Counted from the first letter of the stretch, positions 18,904-28,589 are shown. The stretch is DNA of 64,000 nt from Oceanobacillus kimchii X50 (GCF_000340475.1 NZ_CM001792.1:562925-626924), one strand, 5' to 3'. The notes: a model not told the origin generated them from the sequence alone. Program-made: numbers and translations.

Positions 18904-19496
18904 TTTCTGGAGAACATGTAGATGTCTCTGTATTTCAAGAACCGAAAAAAGGGAATTATGAATGTGGAGATAGCTATTTTTATATAGAGTTAGAAAATGA
19001 ATTTCTATGTGTAATAGCAGATGGACTTGGGAGTGGTGAGATTGCCAAAGAGTCATCTCAGGTAGTAATTGATATAATTAAAAGCCAAGTTCAAGCACCA
19101 GTAGAAGAAATTGTGCGAGTATGTAATGGTGAGTTAGCTGGAAAAAGAGGCGTCGTTCTTGGAATATTAAAAATTAATTTCCATAATAATATTGCATCAT
19201 TCTCTTCGATCGGTAACATTGGAATTATGGTCTTGGAAGAAGGAAAAAAGAAAAAGCGAAATATCCCGAATGCGGGTTATCTAGGTAGTTTCAATCGTAA
19301 ATGTAAAGTAATGACGTATCAACTTAGAAAAAACACAAATTTAATCATGTTTTCTGATGGTGTTCAAGATAAAGAGTTATCTCAACGTTTTTTTATTGAT
19401 TCTAATGTAGAAACTATAATTGATACTTACCGCCAGACTACGGATAAGATAAGACACGATGATACTACTTTAATTGCAATGCGATTTAAGAAATAA
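18900..19496 (+). CDS. rsbX: PP2C phosphatase RsbX (feedback)
   Basis: A 198-residue PPM phosphatase with ADGLGSGEIAKESS, MFSDGVQD and DDTTLIAMR. In B. subtilis it dephosphorylates RsbS and RsbR to reset the stressosome. TTG start overlaps the sigB stop by 4 bp, with GGAGG 7 nt upstream. Confidence 0.93.
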   Translation: MISGEHVDVSVFQEPKKGNYECGDSYFYIELENEFLCVIADGLGSGEIAKESSQVVIDIIKSQVQAPVEEIVRVCNGELAGKRGVVLGILKINFHNNIASFSSIGNIGIMVLEEGKKKKRNIPNAGYLGSFNRKCKVMTYQLRKNTNLIMFSDGVQDKELSQRFFIDSNVETIIDTYRQTTDKIRHDDTTLIAMRFKK

Positions 19497-19550
19497 GCTG
19501 ATTTCATAACTAACGCTAAGTTAGTCTCTTATGAAATCAGCTATTTTTTG
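19496..19550 (+). terminator. Sigma-B operon terminator
   Basis: 14-bp stem AGCTGATTTCATAA / TTATGAAATCAGCT with a small inner CTAAC/GTTAG hairpin and a following T-run. Confidence 0.85.
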
Positions 19551-19635
19551 TGTTAAGAATGAACGAACCCTATCAAAATTAGGATTCAAGTGAAGTTTTT
19601 GATAAAATAGATAATATATTCAAGGAGGAGTAGTA

Positions 19636-21810
19636 ATGTCTGAAATAGATAAAAGTTTGTTAAAAATTGTAACTGATGAAACCAAAGTGGAAACAACTAC
19701 GGTTGAAAAAGTAATTGCATTACTAGATGAAGGAAATACCGTTCCTTTCATCGCAAGGTATCGTAAAGAAGTTACAGGTGGATTAGATGAAGTTAAAATA
19801 AAGTCAATCCAAGACAAGTGGAATTATGCAGTTAACCTTTCTGAACGTAAGCAAGAGGTTTTGCGAATCATTGAGGAACAAGGAAAACTTACCAAAGAAC
19901 TAGAAAATGATATTAAATCTGCTACGCAATTACAACGAGTGGAAGACTTATATCGTCCATATAAACAAAAACGTAGGACGAGAGCAACTATTGCGAAAGA
20001 AAAAGGCTTGGAACCTTTCGCTCTAATCGTTTGGTCACAAGAGAAAGATATTGATCTACACGAAGAGGCAAAGCGATATCTTTCTGAAGAACATGAATTA
20101 CATACAATAGAGGATGTATTGCAAGGTATGAATGATATTATTGCAGAATGGATATCCGACGATGCAAAATACCGTGATTATATCCGTGATATTACGTTTA
20201 AGCGTGGCCTCATTCAATCTGAAGTGAAGAAACAAGAAGACGATGAAAAAGGAATATACGAAATGTACTATTCTTATAGTGAAGCGGTACGCTCATTAGT
20301 TTCTCATCGAATTTTGGCATTGAACAGAGGGGAAAAAGAAAAGATATTAAAAGTGCAAATTGAACCCCCTGTAGATCAAATAACATCTTATTTAGAGAAG
20401 CAAACCATTAAAAATAATATTAATGAACAAATTACCAACTCTTTGAAAATGGCGGTGGAGGATAGTTATAAACGACTTATCCAGCCATCTATCGAGCGAG
20501 AGATTCGTAATGAACTCACTGAGAAAGCAGAATCGCAGGCAATTGAAGTATTTTCTGTGAATTTAAAAAATCTTTTATTACAACCACCATTGAAGGGGAA
20601 AGTTGTCTTAGGAGTGGATCCTGCATTTCGAACAGGTTGTAAACTAGCAGTAGTCGATGAAACTGGGAAGGTACATCATATTGGAGTAATTTATCCAACA
20701 GCTCCGAAAAATGATGTCAAAGGAGCAGAAAAAGTCGTTTTACAACTCATTGAACAGTTTAATGTTGAACTAATTGCTATCGGGAATGGAACTGCTTCTC
20801 GTGAAACAGAGCAATTTATTTCTGATGTTATTCGAAATAAAGAGCTAGATCTTCCGTATATTATTGTCAATGAAGCAGGTGCCAGTGTTTATTCTGCATC
20901 TCCTTTAGCTAGAGAAGAGTTCCCAGACCTACAAGTAGAAGAAAGAAGTGCGGTATCTATTGCTAGACGTGTACAAGATCCTTTAGCAGAACTTGTAAAG
21001 ATTGATCCAAAATCTATTGGTGTAGGTCAGTACCAGCATGACGTGAGTCAAAAAGAGTTATCCGGGTCATTGTCATTTGTAGTAGAAACAGCCGTTAACC
21101 AAGTCGGTGTAAATGTAAACACTGCTTCCTCTTCATTACTGCAATATGTCTCTGGATTAAGTAAAACAGTGGCGAATAATATGGTGAAGCAGCGAAATGA
21201 AGAAGGAAAATTTACGAACCGTAAGCAATTAAAGAAAATTCCAAGACTTGGAGCGAAAACGTATGAACAAGCAATAGGCTTCTTGAGAATTCCTGATGGA
21301 GATACGGTTCTTGATCGTACTCCAATTCACCCAGAAAGCTATGATCAGACAAAAAATCTATTACAGATGTTAGGGTATACAGAGAATGATATTGGTAGTG
21401 AAAAACTACAAGAGGATCTAAATAATATAGATAAAAAAGCTACTGCTGAGAAATTAGAAATAGGGTTACCGACGTTAGAAGATATAATGGAAGCATTAGG
21501 GAAGCCTGGTAGAGATCCTCGTGATGATTTCCCTCAACCCTTGTTAAAGAAGAATGTAATGAACATGGAAGATCTAAATTCAGGTATGGAACTGCAAGGA
21601 ACAGTGAGAAATGTAGTTGATTTTGGCGTGTTTGTTGATATTGGCGTTAAGCAAGATGGACTTGTGCATATTTCGAAGATGTCGAAGCAATTCGTTAAAC
21701 ATCCAATGGATATTGCGTCGGTTGGTGATGTAGTAACAGTCTGGGTTGATCAAGTCGATGTACAAAAAGGTAGGATTGCATTAACGATGGTTGGAAATGA
21801 TGATAAATAA
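19636..21810 (+). CDS. tex: Tex-family RNA-binding transcription accessory protein (YdcI-like)
   Basis: A 724-residue protein with the Tex N-terminal helical region, a YqgF-like RNase H fold around 325-450 (VLGVDPAFRTGCKLAVVDE), helix-hairpin-helix repeats near 490-560 (NTASSSLLQYVSGLSKTVA and KIPRLGAKTYEQA), and a C-terminal S1 domain (~650-720). Full length. ATG after AAGGAGGAG. Follows the sigma-B operon as in B. subtilis. Confidence 0.95.
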   Translation: MSEIDKSLLKIVTDETKVETTTVEKVIALLDEGNTVPFIARYRKEVTGGLDEVKIKSIQDKWNYAVNLSERKQEVLRIIEEQGKLTKELENDIKSATQLQRVEDLYRPYKQKRRTRATIAKEKGLEPFALIVWSQEKDIDLHEEAKRYLSEEHELHTIEDVLQGMNDIIAEWISDDAKYRDYIRDITFKRGLIQSEVKKQEDDEKGIYEMYYSYSEAVRSLVSHRILALNRGEKEKILKVQIEPPVDQITSYLEKQTIKNNINEQITNSLKMAVEDSYKRLIQPSIEREIRNELTEKAESQAIEVFSVNLKNLLLQPPLKGKVVLGVDPAFRTGCKLAVVDETGKVHHIGVIYPTAPKNDVKGAEKVVLQLIEQFNVELIAIGNGTASRETEQFISDVIRNKELDLPYIIVNEAGASVYSASPLAREEFPDLQVEERSAVSIARRVQDPLAELVKIDPKSIGVGQYQHDVSQKELSGSLSFVVETAVNQVGVNVNTASSSLLQYVSGLSKTVANNMVKQRNEEGKFTNRKQLKKIPRLGAKTYEQAIGFLRIPDGDTVLDRTPIHPESYDQTKNLLQMLGYTENDIGSEKLQEDLNNIDKKATAEKLEIGLPTLEDIMEALGKPGRDPRDDFPQPLLKKNVMNMEDLNSGMELQGTVRNVVDFGVFVDIGVKQDGLVHISKMSKQFVKHPMDIASVGDVVTVWVDQVDVQKGRIALTMVGNDDK

Positions 21811-21812
21811 AT

Positions 21813-21842
21813 AGCATGGCTCTAAAAAGAGCCATGCTTTAA
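21813..21842. terminator. Terminator between tex and katA
   Basis: Perfect 11-bp stem AGCATGGCTCT / AGAGCCATGCT with a 4-nt A loop, followed by TTTAAT; it can serve tex and the converging catalase gene. Confidence 0.8.
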
Positions 21843-21855
21843 TATTAATTAATAA

Positions 21856-23319
21856 TTATTTTACGCTTTCTGGTACTTGTAATCCAAGACCTTGAGCTAC
21901 GCGCTCTCCCCATTCAGCGTCTGCTTTATAAATATGCTCAATTTGACGAAGTTTAATTTCATCTTTAGTAACTGGAGTCATATGACCTACAAATGCTTCA
22001 ACTAGACGGTCTTTTTCATCTGCTGACATAAGTCGATAAAGATCACCAGCTTGAGTATAGTGATCATCACTGTCGTAAGTTACACTATCTGCTTGACCAT
22101 ATATTTCAAATGGTTTGATTTTGGATTCACTATCTTCTGTAGGACCATTTACGCTATTTGGTTCATAATTTGGCTTGTTTCCACCATTACCATCTACACT
22201 CATAAAACCATCACGCTGATAATTATTTACTTCGTTTTTAGGACGGTTTACTGGAATACTATGATGGTTTGCTCCTAGACGGTAGCGATGTGCATCAGAG
22301 TAACCGAATAAACGACCTTGAAGCATTTTATCTGGAGATGCTTCAATTCCAGGTACGAACTGACCAGGAGAGAAAGCAGCTTGTTCTACTTCTGCAAAGT
22401 AATTCTCCGGATTACGGTTTAATACCATGCGTCCAACTTCAATACGAGGGTAGTCTTTTTTAGACCAGATTTTTGTTACATCAAATGGATCCCATTTGTA
22501 CGTTTTTGCATCTTCGTAAGGCATAATTTGCACATATAGTTTCCAAGCAGGGTGATCCCCTTCTTCAATTGCATTAAATAGATCTTCTGTATGGTAATCA
22601 GGGTTTTCACCAGCGATTTTATCTGCTAGAGCAGGGTCTAAGTTTTTAATACCTTGTTCACTAATAAAGTGATATTTAACCCAGAATGCTTCTCCTTCTG
22701 CATTCACCCATTTGAACGTATGACTTCCATATCCATTCATGTGACGTAGTGTAGCAGGAATACCACGATCACTATGAAGATAGGTAACTTGGTGTAATGA
22801 TTCTGGTGATAACGACCAGAAATCCCATACCATATCTTTATCTTTTAAATGAGTTTGTGGGTTACGTTTTTGAGTGTGAATAAAATCAGGGAATTTAATC
22901 GCATCACGAATGAAAAAGATAGGTGTATTATTACCAACTAAATCGTAGTTACCTTCTTCAGTATAAAATTTAACTGCGAAACCACGAGGGTCACGTACAG
23001 TATCCGCAGATCCTAGCTCACCAGCAACTGTAGAGAAGCGGATGAACATATCCGTGCGTTTACCTTTTTCACTGAGGAAATCAGCTTTTGTATATTTTGA
23101 AATTTCGTCATTTGTAACTTCGAAGTACCCATATGCACCCGCACCTTTTGCGTGTACAACTCGTTCAGGAATACGTTCTCTATTAAAATGAGCAAGTTTC
23201 TCTAGTAAATGAAAATCTTGTAGTAGTGTAGGTCCGTTATGACCAGCTGTAATTGAGTTTTGGTTATCGCCTACTGGAGCTCCAGAAGCAGTTGTTAATG
23301 TGTTTCTTTTATTACTCAA
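21856..23319 (-). CDS. katA: Heme catalase (vegetative KatA type)
   Basis: Dismutates hydrogen peroxide. A clade 3 small-subunit catalase of 487 residues: the distal His is in [14 protein letters not shown], the distal Asn in [14 protein letters not shown], and the proximal Tyr in [12 protein letters not shown]. The start is TTG at 23319 ([16 protein letters not shown]) behind GAGAGGAG with 8-nt spacing. A TTAATATTATAATAT stretch near 23362-23376 partly fits a Per-box, so PerR control is possible. Confidence 0.95.
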   Translation of the reverse strand: MSNKRNTLTTASGAPVGDNQNSITAGHNGPTLLQDFHLLEKLAHFNRERIPERVVHAKGAGAYGYFEVTNDEISKYTKADFLSEKGKRTDMFIRFSTVAGELGSADTVRDPRGFAVKFYTEEGNYDLVGNNTPIFFIRDAIKFPDFIHTQKRNPQTHLKDKDMVWDFWSLSPESLHQVTYLHSDRGIPATLRHMNGYGSHTFKWVNAEGEAFWVKYHFISEQGIKNLDPALADKIAGENPDYHTEDLFNAIEEGDHPAWKLYVQIMPYEDAKTYKWDPFDVTKIWSKKDYPRIEVGRMVLNRNPENYFAEVEQAAFSPGQFVPGIEASPDKMLQGRLFGYSDAHRYRLGANHHSIPVNRPKNEVNNYQRDGFMSVDGNGGNKPNYEPNSVNGPTEDSESKIKPFEIYGQADSVTYDSDDHYTQAGDLYRLMSADEKDRLVEAFVGHMTPVTKDEIKLRQIEHIYKADAEWGERVAQGLGLQVPESVK

Positions 23320-23939
23320 TGTAAAATCTCCTCTCTATTCATTAAGTATTAAATCTTCTACACTTAATATTATAATATACTCCAGATAAAAATCAATATT
23401 TAATTACAATTATTTTAAATAACAAATGAATACAGGATTAAATTGGTAAGAGAACAGGCATATGGTAGATTGATTATATTTACTTAAAACCCTTGATTTC
23501 ATGCATTTTTTCTTATAACTAAAGAGAATCAAAATTTGCGGAGTAGTTGTATGCTTTTTACTACATATAATAGGAAATGATAATAACTACTGTAAATAGT
23601 TTCTTAATATGAATCAATTTCATAATAAGATATTTTAATGTAAAATTTTAATGTTGACTGTTTAGATTTTCATTACAGATGGGCGCTTTTTAGCAGCCGA
23701 TGGGTTTTTAGCTAACTTGATAAAGAAGAACACTTTTCAAGTGGATTTTCAGCTCGCTATTCTGAGGAGGAGTAGCCGTCTTCCATTACAATCAAAGCCA
23801 AGTCATTGCTTTAATCGGAATATTGTTATATAACTATCACTAAAATGTTCGTTTTTTAAATTAAACTTAGCTATGATGAAATTGACTTAACATATTAAAC
23901 TAAAAAAATAGTTAATGGTAAGGTAAGGTGAGAATTTAA
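23320..23939. other. 620-bp catalase upstream region with a decayed repeat
   Basis: No credible gene. The left 150 bp hold the katA promoter area. About 23684-23805 contains sequence of the type CAGCTCGCTATTCTGAGGAG with TAGCCGTCTTCCATTACAAT, which from memory resembles an intergenic repeat common in Bacillaceae genomes; it is degenerate. The right 100 bp are AT-rich and lead to the SprT-like gene. Confidence 0.4.
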
Positions 23940-24392
23940 ATGAGAATTCCTAGTGATATTGAATTGTTCGAATTAGTCGATAAGCTATCCTTAAAGTATT
24001 TTAACAAACATTTTGTTGATAAGGTGTATTTCAATACACGTTTAAGAACTACTGGTGGCAGATACCTACCAAGTAAAAGAGTAATTGAACTGAATCCCAA
24101 ATATGTAATAGAGAGTAATAAAGAAGAGTTTTATGGAATAATAAAGCATGAATTATGTCATTATCATCTTCATATAGAAGGGAAAGGATATAACCATGGA
24201 GATCGCGAATTTAAAGAACTTTTAAAAGCTACTGGATCTCCAAGACATTGTTCTCCATTACCTTCACAACAGAGAAAACATCGTTATGAATATCAATGTA
24301 ATCAATGTGGTTTTGTTTACAAAAGAATTAGAAAAGTAAATATGAAAAAGTATAGATGTGGGAAATGTAGAGGTAGTTTAAAGGAAATTTAA
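23940..24392 (+). CDS. SprT-like zinc metalloprotease-type protein (YdcK-like)
   Basis: A 150-residue SprT family protein with the HELCHYH zinc motif and a third histidine in GYNHGDREF, then a C-terminal zinc ribbon (CNQCGF and CGKCRG). Biochemical role in bacteria is not well settled. Its position between tex and the tRNA cluster with an adjacent integrase matches ydcK beside ICEBs1. Confidence 0.88.
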   Translation: MRIPSDIELFELVDKLSLKYFNKHFVDKVYFNTRLRTTGGRYLPSKRVIELNPKYVIESNKEEFYGIIKHELCHYHLHIEGKGYNHGDREFKELLKATGSPRHCSPLPSQQRKHRYEYQCNQCGFVYKRIRKVNMKKYRCGKCRGSLKEI

Positions 24393-24506
24393 TTTTTTTC
24401 AAAAGAAGTATTGACTATGAATATCTATCCATGTTAAATTAATTAAGCTGACAGTTGATCAGACAAGCAATGCATCAATCGATTTGAAAAAATATGTATT
24501 AACTTG

Positions 24507-24535
24507 TTGACAATCAACAAAATATGTAGTATGAT
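24507..24535 (+). promoter_or_regulatory. Sigma-A promoter of the first tRNA cluster
   Basis: TTGACA, 17-bp spacer, TATGAT, ending 48 bp before tRNA-Asn. Confidence 0.8.
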
Positions 24536-24582
24536 ATTTTTCGTTGCCGTAATTATTCAGTTACGCTATACATAATTATTAT

Positions 24583-24657
24583 TCCACAGTAGCTCAGTGG
24601 TAGAGCAATCGGCTGTTAACCGATCGGTCGTAGGTTCGAATCCTACCTGTGGAGCCA
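24583..24657 (+). tRNA. tRNA-Asn(GTT)
   Basis: 75 nt with encoded CCA; acceptor TCCACAG/CTGTGGA, anticodon loop CTGTTAA. Confidence 0.96.
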
Positions 24658-24662
24658 TTAAG

Positions 24663-24753
24663 GGAGAAGTACTCAAGTGGCTGAAGAGGCGCCCCTGCTA
24701 AGGGTGTAGGCCGTTTACGCGGCGCGAGGGTTCAAATCCCTCCTTCTCCGCCA
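24663..24753 (+). tRNA. tRNA-Ser(GCT)
   Basis: 91 nt with encoded CCA and a long variable arm; acceptor GGAGAAG/CTTCTCC, anticodon loop CTGCTAA. Confidence 0.95.
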
Positions 24754-24772
24754 TTACTTTTACTTAAATAAT

Positions 24773-24844
24773 GGCCCGTTGGTCAAGCGGTTAAGACACC
24801 GCCCTTTCACGGCGGTAACACGGGTTCGAATCCCGTACGGGTCA
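24773..24844 (+). tRNA. tRNA-Glu(TTC)
   Basis: 72 nt, no encoded CCA; acceptor GGCCCGT/ACGGGTC, anticodon loop CTTTCAC. Confidence 0.95.
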
Positions 24845-24867
24845 TCCTTCTATATAAAATAAATATT

Positions 24868-24944
24868 GGTCCGGTAGTTCAGTTGGTTAGAATGCCTGCC
24901 TGTCACGCAGGAGGTCGCGGGTTCGAGTCCCGTCCGGACCGCCA
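24868..24944 (+). tRNA. tRNA-Asp(GTC)
   Basis: 77 nt with CCA; acceptor GGTCCGG/CCGGACC, anticodon loop CTGTCAC. Confidence 0.96.
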
Positions 24945-24949
24945 TAAGT

Positions 24950-25024
24950 TGGGCCATAGCCAAGCGGTAAGGCATCGGGTTTTGATCCCGTGTACCCCAG
25001 GTTCGAATCCTGGTGGCCCAGCCA
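24950..25024 (+). tRNA. tRNA-Gln(TTG)
   Basis: 75 nt with CCA; acceptor TGGGCCA/TGGCCCA, anticodon loop TTTTGAT. Confidence 0.95.
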
Positions 25025-25091
25025 TTTTTATTTTTGAAGGTACAATACTATTAGCATTAATAGTATTTTTTTATTGTTTTTTATATAAGAG

Positions 25092-25117
25092 CCACTAGTA
25101 GCTCAGTGGTAAACAAC
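25092..25117 (+). pseudogene. 5' scrap of a tRNA gene
   Basis: GCCACTAGTAGCTCAGTGGT has the D-arm consensus (TAGCTCAGTGGTA) of a tRNA, but no anticodon or T arm follows before tRNA-Lys 200 bp on. The 25118-25317 stretch has no gene. It looks like a deleted or interrupted tRNA within the cluster. Confidence 0.6.
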
Positions 25118-25317
25118 GAGCGAAACATCGACCGAATTAACGTCGAGTAACCTCGAAGCATAGACATGCTAGAGTAAGCTAGTAGATGTAGAGGTTAATA
25201 CTTTGAACTACTATGTTCATGCTTATAAGGAATGCAGCATCATTGAAATGTCATACAACATGACAAACCGCTACATTGTATATTAAACAATTTCTGTTTT
25301 ACATGTATTTTGAATTG

Positions 25318-25393
25318 GAGCCATTAGCTCAGTCGGTAGAGCATCTGACTTTTAATCAGAGGGTCGAAGGTTCGAATCCTTCATGGCTCACCA
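25318..25393 (+). tRNA. tRNA-Lys(TTT)
   Basis: 76 nt with CCA; acceptor GAGCCAT/ATGGCTC, anticodon loop CTTTTAA. Confidence 0.96.
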
Positions 25394-25399
25394 TTTTGC

Positions 25400-25486
<87 letters not shown>

Positions 25487-25501
25487 TCATAGGAAACCAG
25501 T

Positions 25502-25537
25502 AATACCAATGGATGAAGTTCCGTTGGTATTTTTTTG
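25502..25537. terminator. Terminator after tRNA-Leu / int
   Basis: AATACCAATGGA ... TCCGTTGGTATT with a T7 run. Near-identical hairpins follow the att-like units at 48822-48856 and 53627-53659. Confidence 0.8.
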
Positions 25538-25604
25538 TATTGAAAAAGAATAAGAATTCTTGTTCGTTCTATACTTTCTAAGTGTCCATGAAATGTCCAA
25601 TTTA

Positions 25605-26714
25605 TTAAAATAGGTCATCTAAACGGTCTGCCGTTTCACGTTGTTTGTTCGGAAATAGGTGACCATACACATCAATTGTTGTTTTAATAGAGGCATGTCC
25701 TAAGCGTTCTTTAATAGTTGTATAATCTTCCCTTTGATGTATTAATAAAGCTACGTGAGAGTGTCTAAAATCGTGTAATCGAATGGCTTCTATTTTATCA
25801 TCTCTTTCACATATAGTTCTTATCTTTCTACTGAAAATATCTTTAGTTGGTGCTTGATCTTTGTACTGGAAGATATGGATATCATTAGAATGCTTCATTC
25901 TATATTTAGAAAATAAATCTTGTTGTTCCTGTTTCCAATCATGTAGTAACTCAATAAGTTTAGAATTGATACTTATTCTCCTGATTGAGTTTTTTGTCTT
26001 AGGTTTTGTGATAATAATTTCTCTATTTATATAAGTTAGAGATTTATATACGTTAATTTCTTTTCGAAATTCATCAATATCATTCCATGTTAAAGCAAGT
26101 ATTTCTCCACATCTCATGCCCGTAAAATAAGCGAAGGTATAAAAGACCTTAAACATATATTCATCCTTATTGATAAGTTGAATGAATAATTTAAACTGTT
26201 CTGGAGTCCAAAATTTCATTTGCTTATTATCAAGGCTAAGATTCTTAACGGACTTACATGGATTAGTGGAAATTACTTGTTCATCAATAGCTTTATCAAA
26301 AATTTTTTTTAATATTATCATGATATTATTAATTGATTTATAGCTTAAACCATCATCGATTAATTTTGATTGATATTGTCTAATATCAGTTGGAGTGACC
26401 TTTTTAATAATGCTATTTTTGAAGGTTGGTATTATGTGCTTGTTAATAGTATATTCTTGTATTTTATAATAATTGGGTTTGTGATGAAGTTTACTTTCCT
26501 CAAGATAAAAGTCTTTTACGGTACTGAAATCTAAATGTCGATCACTTATAAATTGTTGTGATTTATAAAGTTGTTTCGTTTTACTAATCCATTCTTCGGC
26601 ATCTTTTTTATTTTTGAATATTTTTCTTTTTCTCCTTCTTTTACTTGTTAATGGGTCAATACCAATACTTATATCAGCAAAGAAACGACCATCATTTAAC
26701 TTTCTTATTGACAT
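25605..26714 (-). CDS. int: Tyrosine-recombinase integrase of the ICE
   Basis: A 369-residue phage-type integrase that would excise and integrate the element at tRNA-Leu. It has an N-terminal arm-binding domain, a SAM-like core-binding domain (~60-155) and a catalytic domain with Arg in TGMRCGEIL, HDFRHSH, the GHASIKTTIDVYGH histidine and the Tyr nucleophile in VYGHLF. The ATG at 26714 follows AAAGGGG with about 8 nt spacing. It is transcribed toward the tRNA, as in ICEBs1. Confidence 0.95.
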   Translation of the reverse strand: MSIRKLNDGRFFADISIGIDPLTSKRRRKRKIFKNKKDAEEWISKTKQLYKSQQFISDRHLDFSTVKDFYLEESKLHHKPNYYKIQEYTINKHIIPTFKNSIIKKVTPTDIRQYQSKLIDDGLSYKSINNIMIILKKIFDKAIDEQVISTNPCKSVKNLSLDNKQMKFWTPEQFKLFIQLINKDEYMFKVFYTFAYFTGMRCGEILALTWNDIDEFRKEINVYKSLTYINREIIITKPKTKNSIRRISINSKLIELLHDWKQEQQDLFSKYRMKHSNDIHIFQYKDQAPTKDIFSRKIRTICERDDKIEAIRLHDFRHSHVALLIHQREDYTTIKERLGHASIKTTIDVYGHLFPNKQRETADRLDDLF

Positions 26715-26758
26715 ATTTATTACCCCTTTCAGCAAATAACAGAATATACGTTCGGTTT

Positions 26759-27214
26759 TTAGTGATAAAAAATAAACTGATTATCAGATAACCCGTTTAA
26801 TTTAGATTGAATTATTGGAAGTGGTTGCCCAAAAAGTATTGCTAATTGATGAATGTTATTCTGCTCGATTAAATCTTGTTGTTTTAAAATTTCAACATCG
26901 GATATAAGTAGCTCAGAAGCAAATTTAATAGAAAGTTGATTATCGATATTATTAAAAATAACTGTGTGATCTTGTTCATGATGAAGATAAAAGTAACCTA
27001 TTATATAAGCTATTAATGCTTTTTTATATTTAATTGAACTATCAATATGGATTAATTTTTTATAGTTATGATCTTGTAATATTCCTTTTACGCTGTGCAA
27101 GTCATTATAAAGGATATGTAATCTTAAACATCGACATAACTTAAAAATGTCTCTTGTCTTATAAAATGATGTAATATCTTCTACTTCTCCTTTAATGTTG
27201 TTTTCGGTAATGAT
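26759..27214 (-). pseudogene. ImmA-like antirepressor protease remnant, no ATG and no HEXXH
   Basis: The frame encodes an ImmA/IrrE-like protein of about 151 residues in the ImmA slot between int and immR. The AxELGHxLLH zinc motif reads AYIIGYFYLHH, so the HEXXH residues are gone, while the downstream helix KFASELLIS is kept. The frame is open back to ATC at 27214-27212, the codon expected for Met, preceded by AAGGAGGGG; the first ordinary start is TTG at 27100, which cuts off a third of the protein. Either a decaying gene or a catalytically dead partner of ImmR. Confidence 0.6.
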
Positions 27215-27307
27215 AATACCCCTCCTTGATATTTAAACCATTTCAACCCATATTGTATAGTTCAATATTATATGGAATTATTTGTATAATGTCTATTATT
27301 TGGAATA

Positions 27308-27709
27308 TTATTTCTCATTTCGTTTCATCTCGTCTACAAATTTCATCCCATTTATTAATGCTTTTTTTATCATACGAATAGTTTCCTCATCTAAATTAGA
27401 TTCATCAAGGTATATAGTGGGGTCATTACCGTTTTGAATTTCCATTACAACCTCGTCAAATATATTATCTAATTTAGATTTTTTTTGATTATAGGAATCT
27501 TTATTTTCATAATCAGTTAAACCAAGTAAATAATCGGTAGAAACCTCATAAATTTCACTTAATTTCTTTAAGGTTTTTGTGTCTGGGTCAGTTGTATCTC
27601 TTTCATATGCTGACAGTGATATATTAGAAATATTTAATTTTTTTGCAACGTCTTTTTGAGTTAATTTTTTTCTCATACGAGAAATTCTTAACCTTTCTCC
27701 CAATGTCAT
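27308..27709 (-). CDS. immR: ImmR-type XRE repressor of the ICE
   Basis: A 133-residue protein with an N-terminal Cro/CI helix-turn-helix (~8-62: LTQKDVAKKLNISNISLSAYERD, seen in two halves, then YLLGLTDY). The rest is an acidic C-terminal tail. In ICEBs1 ImmR represses the xis operon and is cleaved by ImmA. It diverges from xis across a 262-bp AT-rich gap. ATG follows GGAGA. Confidence 0.88.
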   Translation of the reverse strand: MTLGERLRISRMRKKLTQKDVAKKLNISNISLSAYERDTTDPDTKTLKKLSEIYEVSTDYLLGLTDYENKDSYNQKKSKLDNIFDEVVMEIQNGNDPTIYLDESNLDEETIRMIKKALINGMKFVDEMKRNEK

Positions 27710-27971
27710 ATCTATTATCTCCTATTCAAAATATGTGATGATTAAAGATTTCCTTAAAATTAAAATAAATGATTATAACTATTATAACAATTTGTTCTAT
27801 ATTTTTATACATATTGTATATAATTTTATCCATTGTATATTTTTATACTTAGTTAATTAATATTAAAAAAATATAAGAAATCTTTAAATTATGTATTGAC
27901 TTTAAGTTTTATTAAATCTATAATGTACTTAACAGTTAAAAGATATCTTTAAATAACAAGGAGGGAACAAA
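27710..27971. promoter_or_regulatory. immR-xis divergent control region
   Basis: A 262-bp, very AT-rich interval between the divergent repressor and excisionase genes. It contains TTGACT-N17-TATAAT-like elements toward xis (TTGACT at 27896-27901, TATAAT at 27919-27924) and repeated ATATGT/TTTTATAC words that could be ImmR sites. Specific operators are not assigned. Confidence 0.5.
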
Positions 27972-28172
27972 TTGATTCAAGATACTTCATACGAATTTTT
28001 GACAGTTAAAGATGTACAAAACATATTACATGTTAAAGAAGCCAAAGCCTACCAAATTATAAGGATATTGAATAACGAACTAAAGAAAGATGGTTATTAC
28101 GTTTTACCTGGTAGAGTTAATAAAGAAAAATTTGAAGAAAGATTTGTTTACAATAATATTAGCAGTTTTTGA
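27972..28172 (+). CDS. xis: Excisionase Xis (ICEBs1 type)
   Basis: A 66-residue protein with an excisionase-like helix-turn-helix (FLTVKDVQNILHVKEAKAYQI). It starts at TTG behind AAGGAGGG. Position immediately across from immR matches ICEBs1 xis, a directionality factor for the integrase. Confidence 0.82.
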   Translation: MIQDTSYEFLTVKDVQNILHVKEAKAYQIIRILNNELKKDGYYVLPGRVNKEKFEERFVYNNISSF

Positions 28173-28267
28173 ATGCAAAGAGTGTCGATTTTTAGGAGGT
28201 GGTTCATTAACAGTAGAGTAGTAGAGTGAAAAGTTGACTTAATAAAAAGTAGAAGGATGGTTGGACA

Positions 28268-28309
28268 ATGATAATTGAATATAGAAAGAAAGGGCATCCA
28301 GCAATATAA
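28268..28309 (+). CDS. Possible 13-residue leader peptide before helP
   Basis: MIIEYRKKGHPAI with AAGGATGG 7 nt upstream. Its last codons form the left arm of an RNA hairpin (28291-28338). Too short to support by homology; the setting suggests a regulatory leader. Confidence 0.3.
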   Translation: MIIEYRKKGHPAI

Positions 28310-28378
28310 ACCATATGGATTATATAACCGAAAGCCCTAATAAAATATCAGCAATTTTATTATATCATCTTTTCGGTT
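28291..28378 (+). promoter_or_regulatory. Structured leader of the conjugation operon
   Basis: Overlapping hairpins in the 417-bp gap between xis and helP: AGGGC (28291) with GCCCT (28334), and AACCGAAA (28326) with TTTCGGTT (28371) enclosing TAATAAAAT/ATTTTATTA. The two outer stems overlap at 28326-28338, so they are mutually exclusive. The rest of 28173-28589 has no gene. Confidence 0.45.
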
Positions 28379-28589
28379 GTTTGTCATGGTTGCCTGAGTA
28401 TTAAGTGTCGCAGTTATACACTTTTGAAAAGCTGTAGTACGTAAGAATATGCGTGCTGATGGTTATGAGATAACCTACTTTAGTTTGCCATGATCTATAT
28501 AAATGGGGAGCAAATAAAAAGTATATTGTTTTAATTAAAAATGACAAATAATAAATGAAAATAATTAAAAAAAGAGGAGAGATTTTATA

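Noticed and set aside
22051..22463. Plus-strand frames inside the catalase gene
   Set aside because: Shadows of katA with low-complexity composition and no ribosome site.
24883..25098. 71-codon open frame over the tRNA-Asp and tRNA-Gln genes
   Set aside because: It reads straight through two tRNA genes and has a well-known spurious tRNA-derived peptide look (GRGFESRPD, PGSNPGGP).
25092..25317. Group I intron splitting a tRNA
   Set aside because: The 5' scrap has no matching 3' half; the next tRNA (Lys) is complete by itself.
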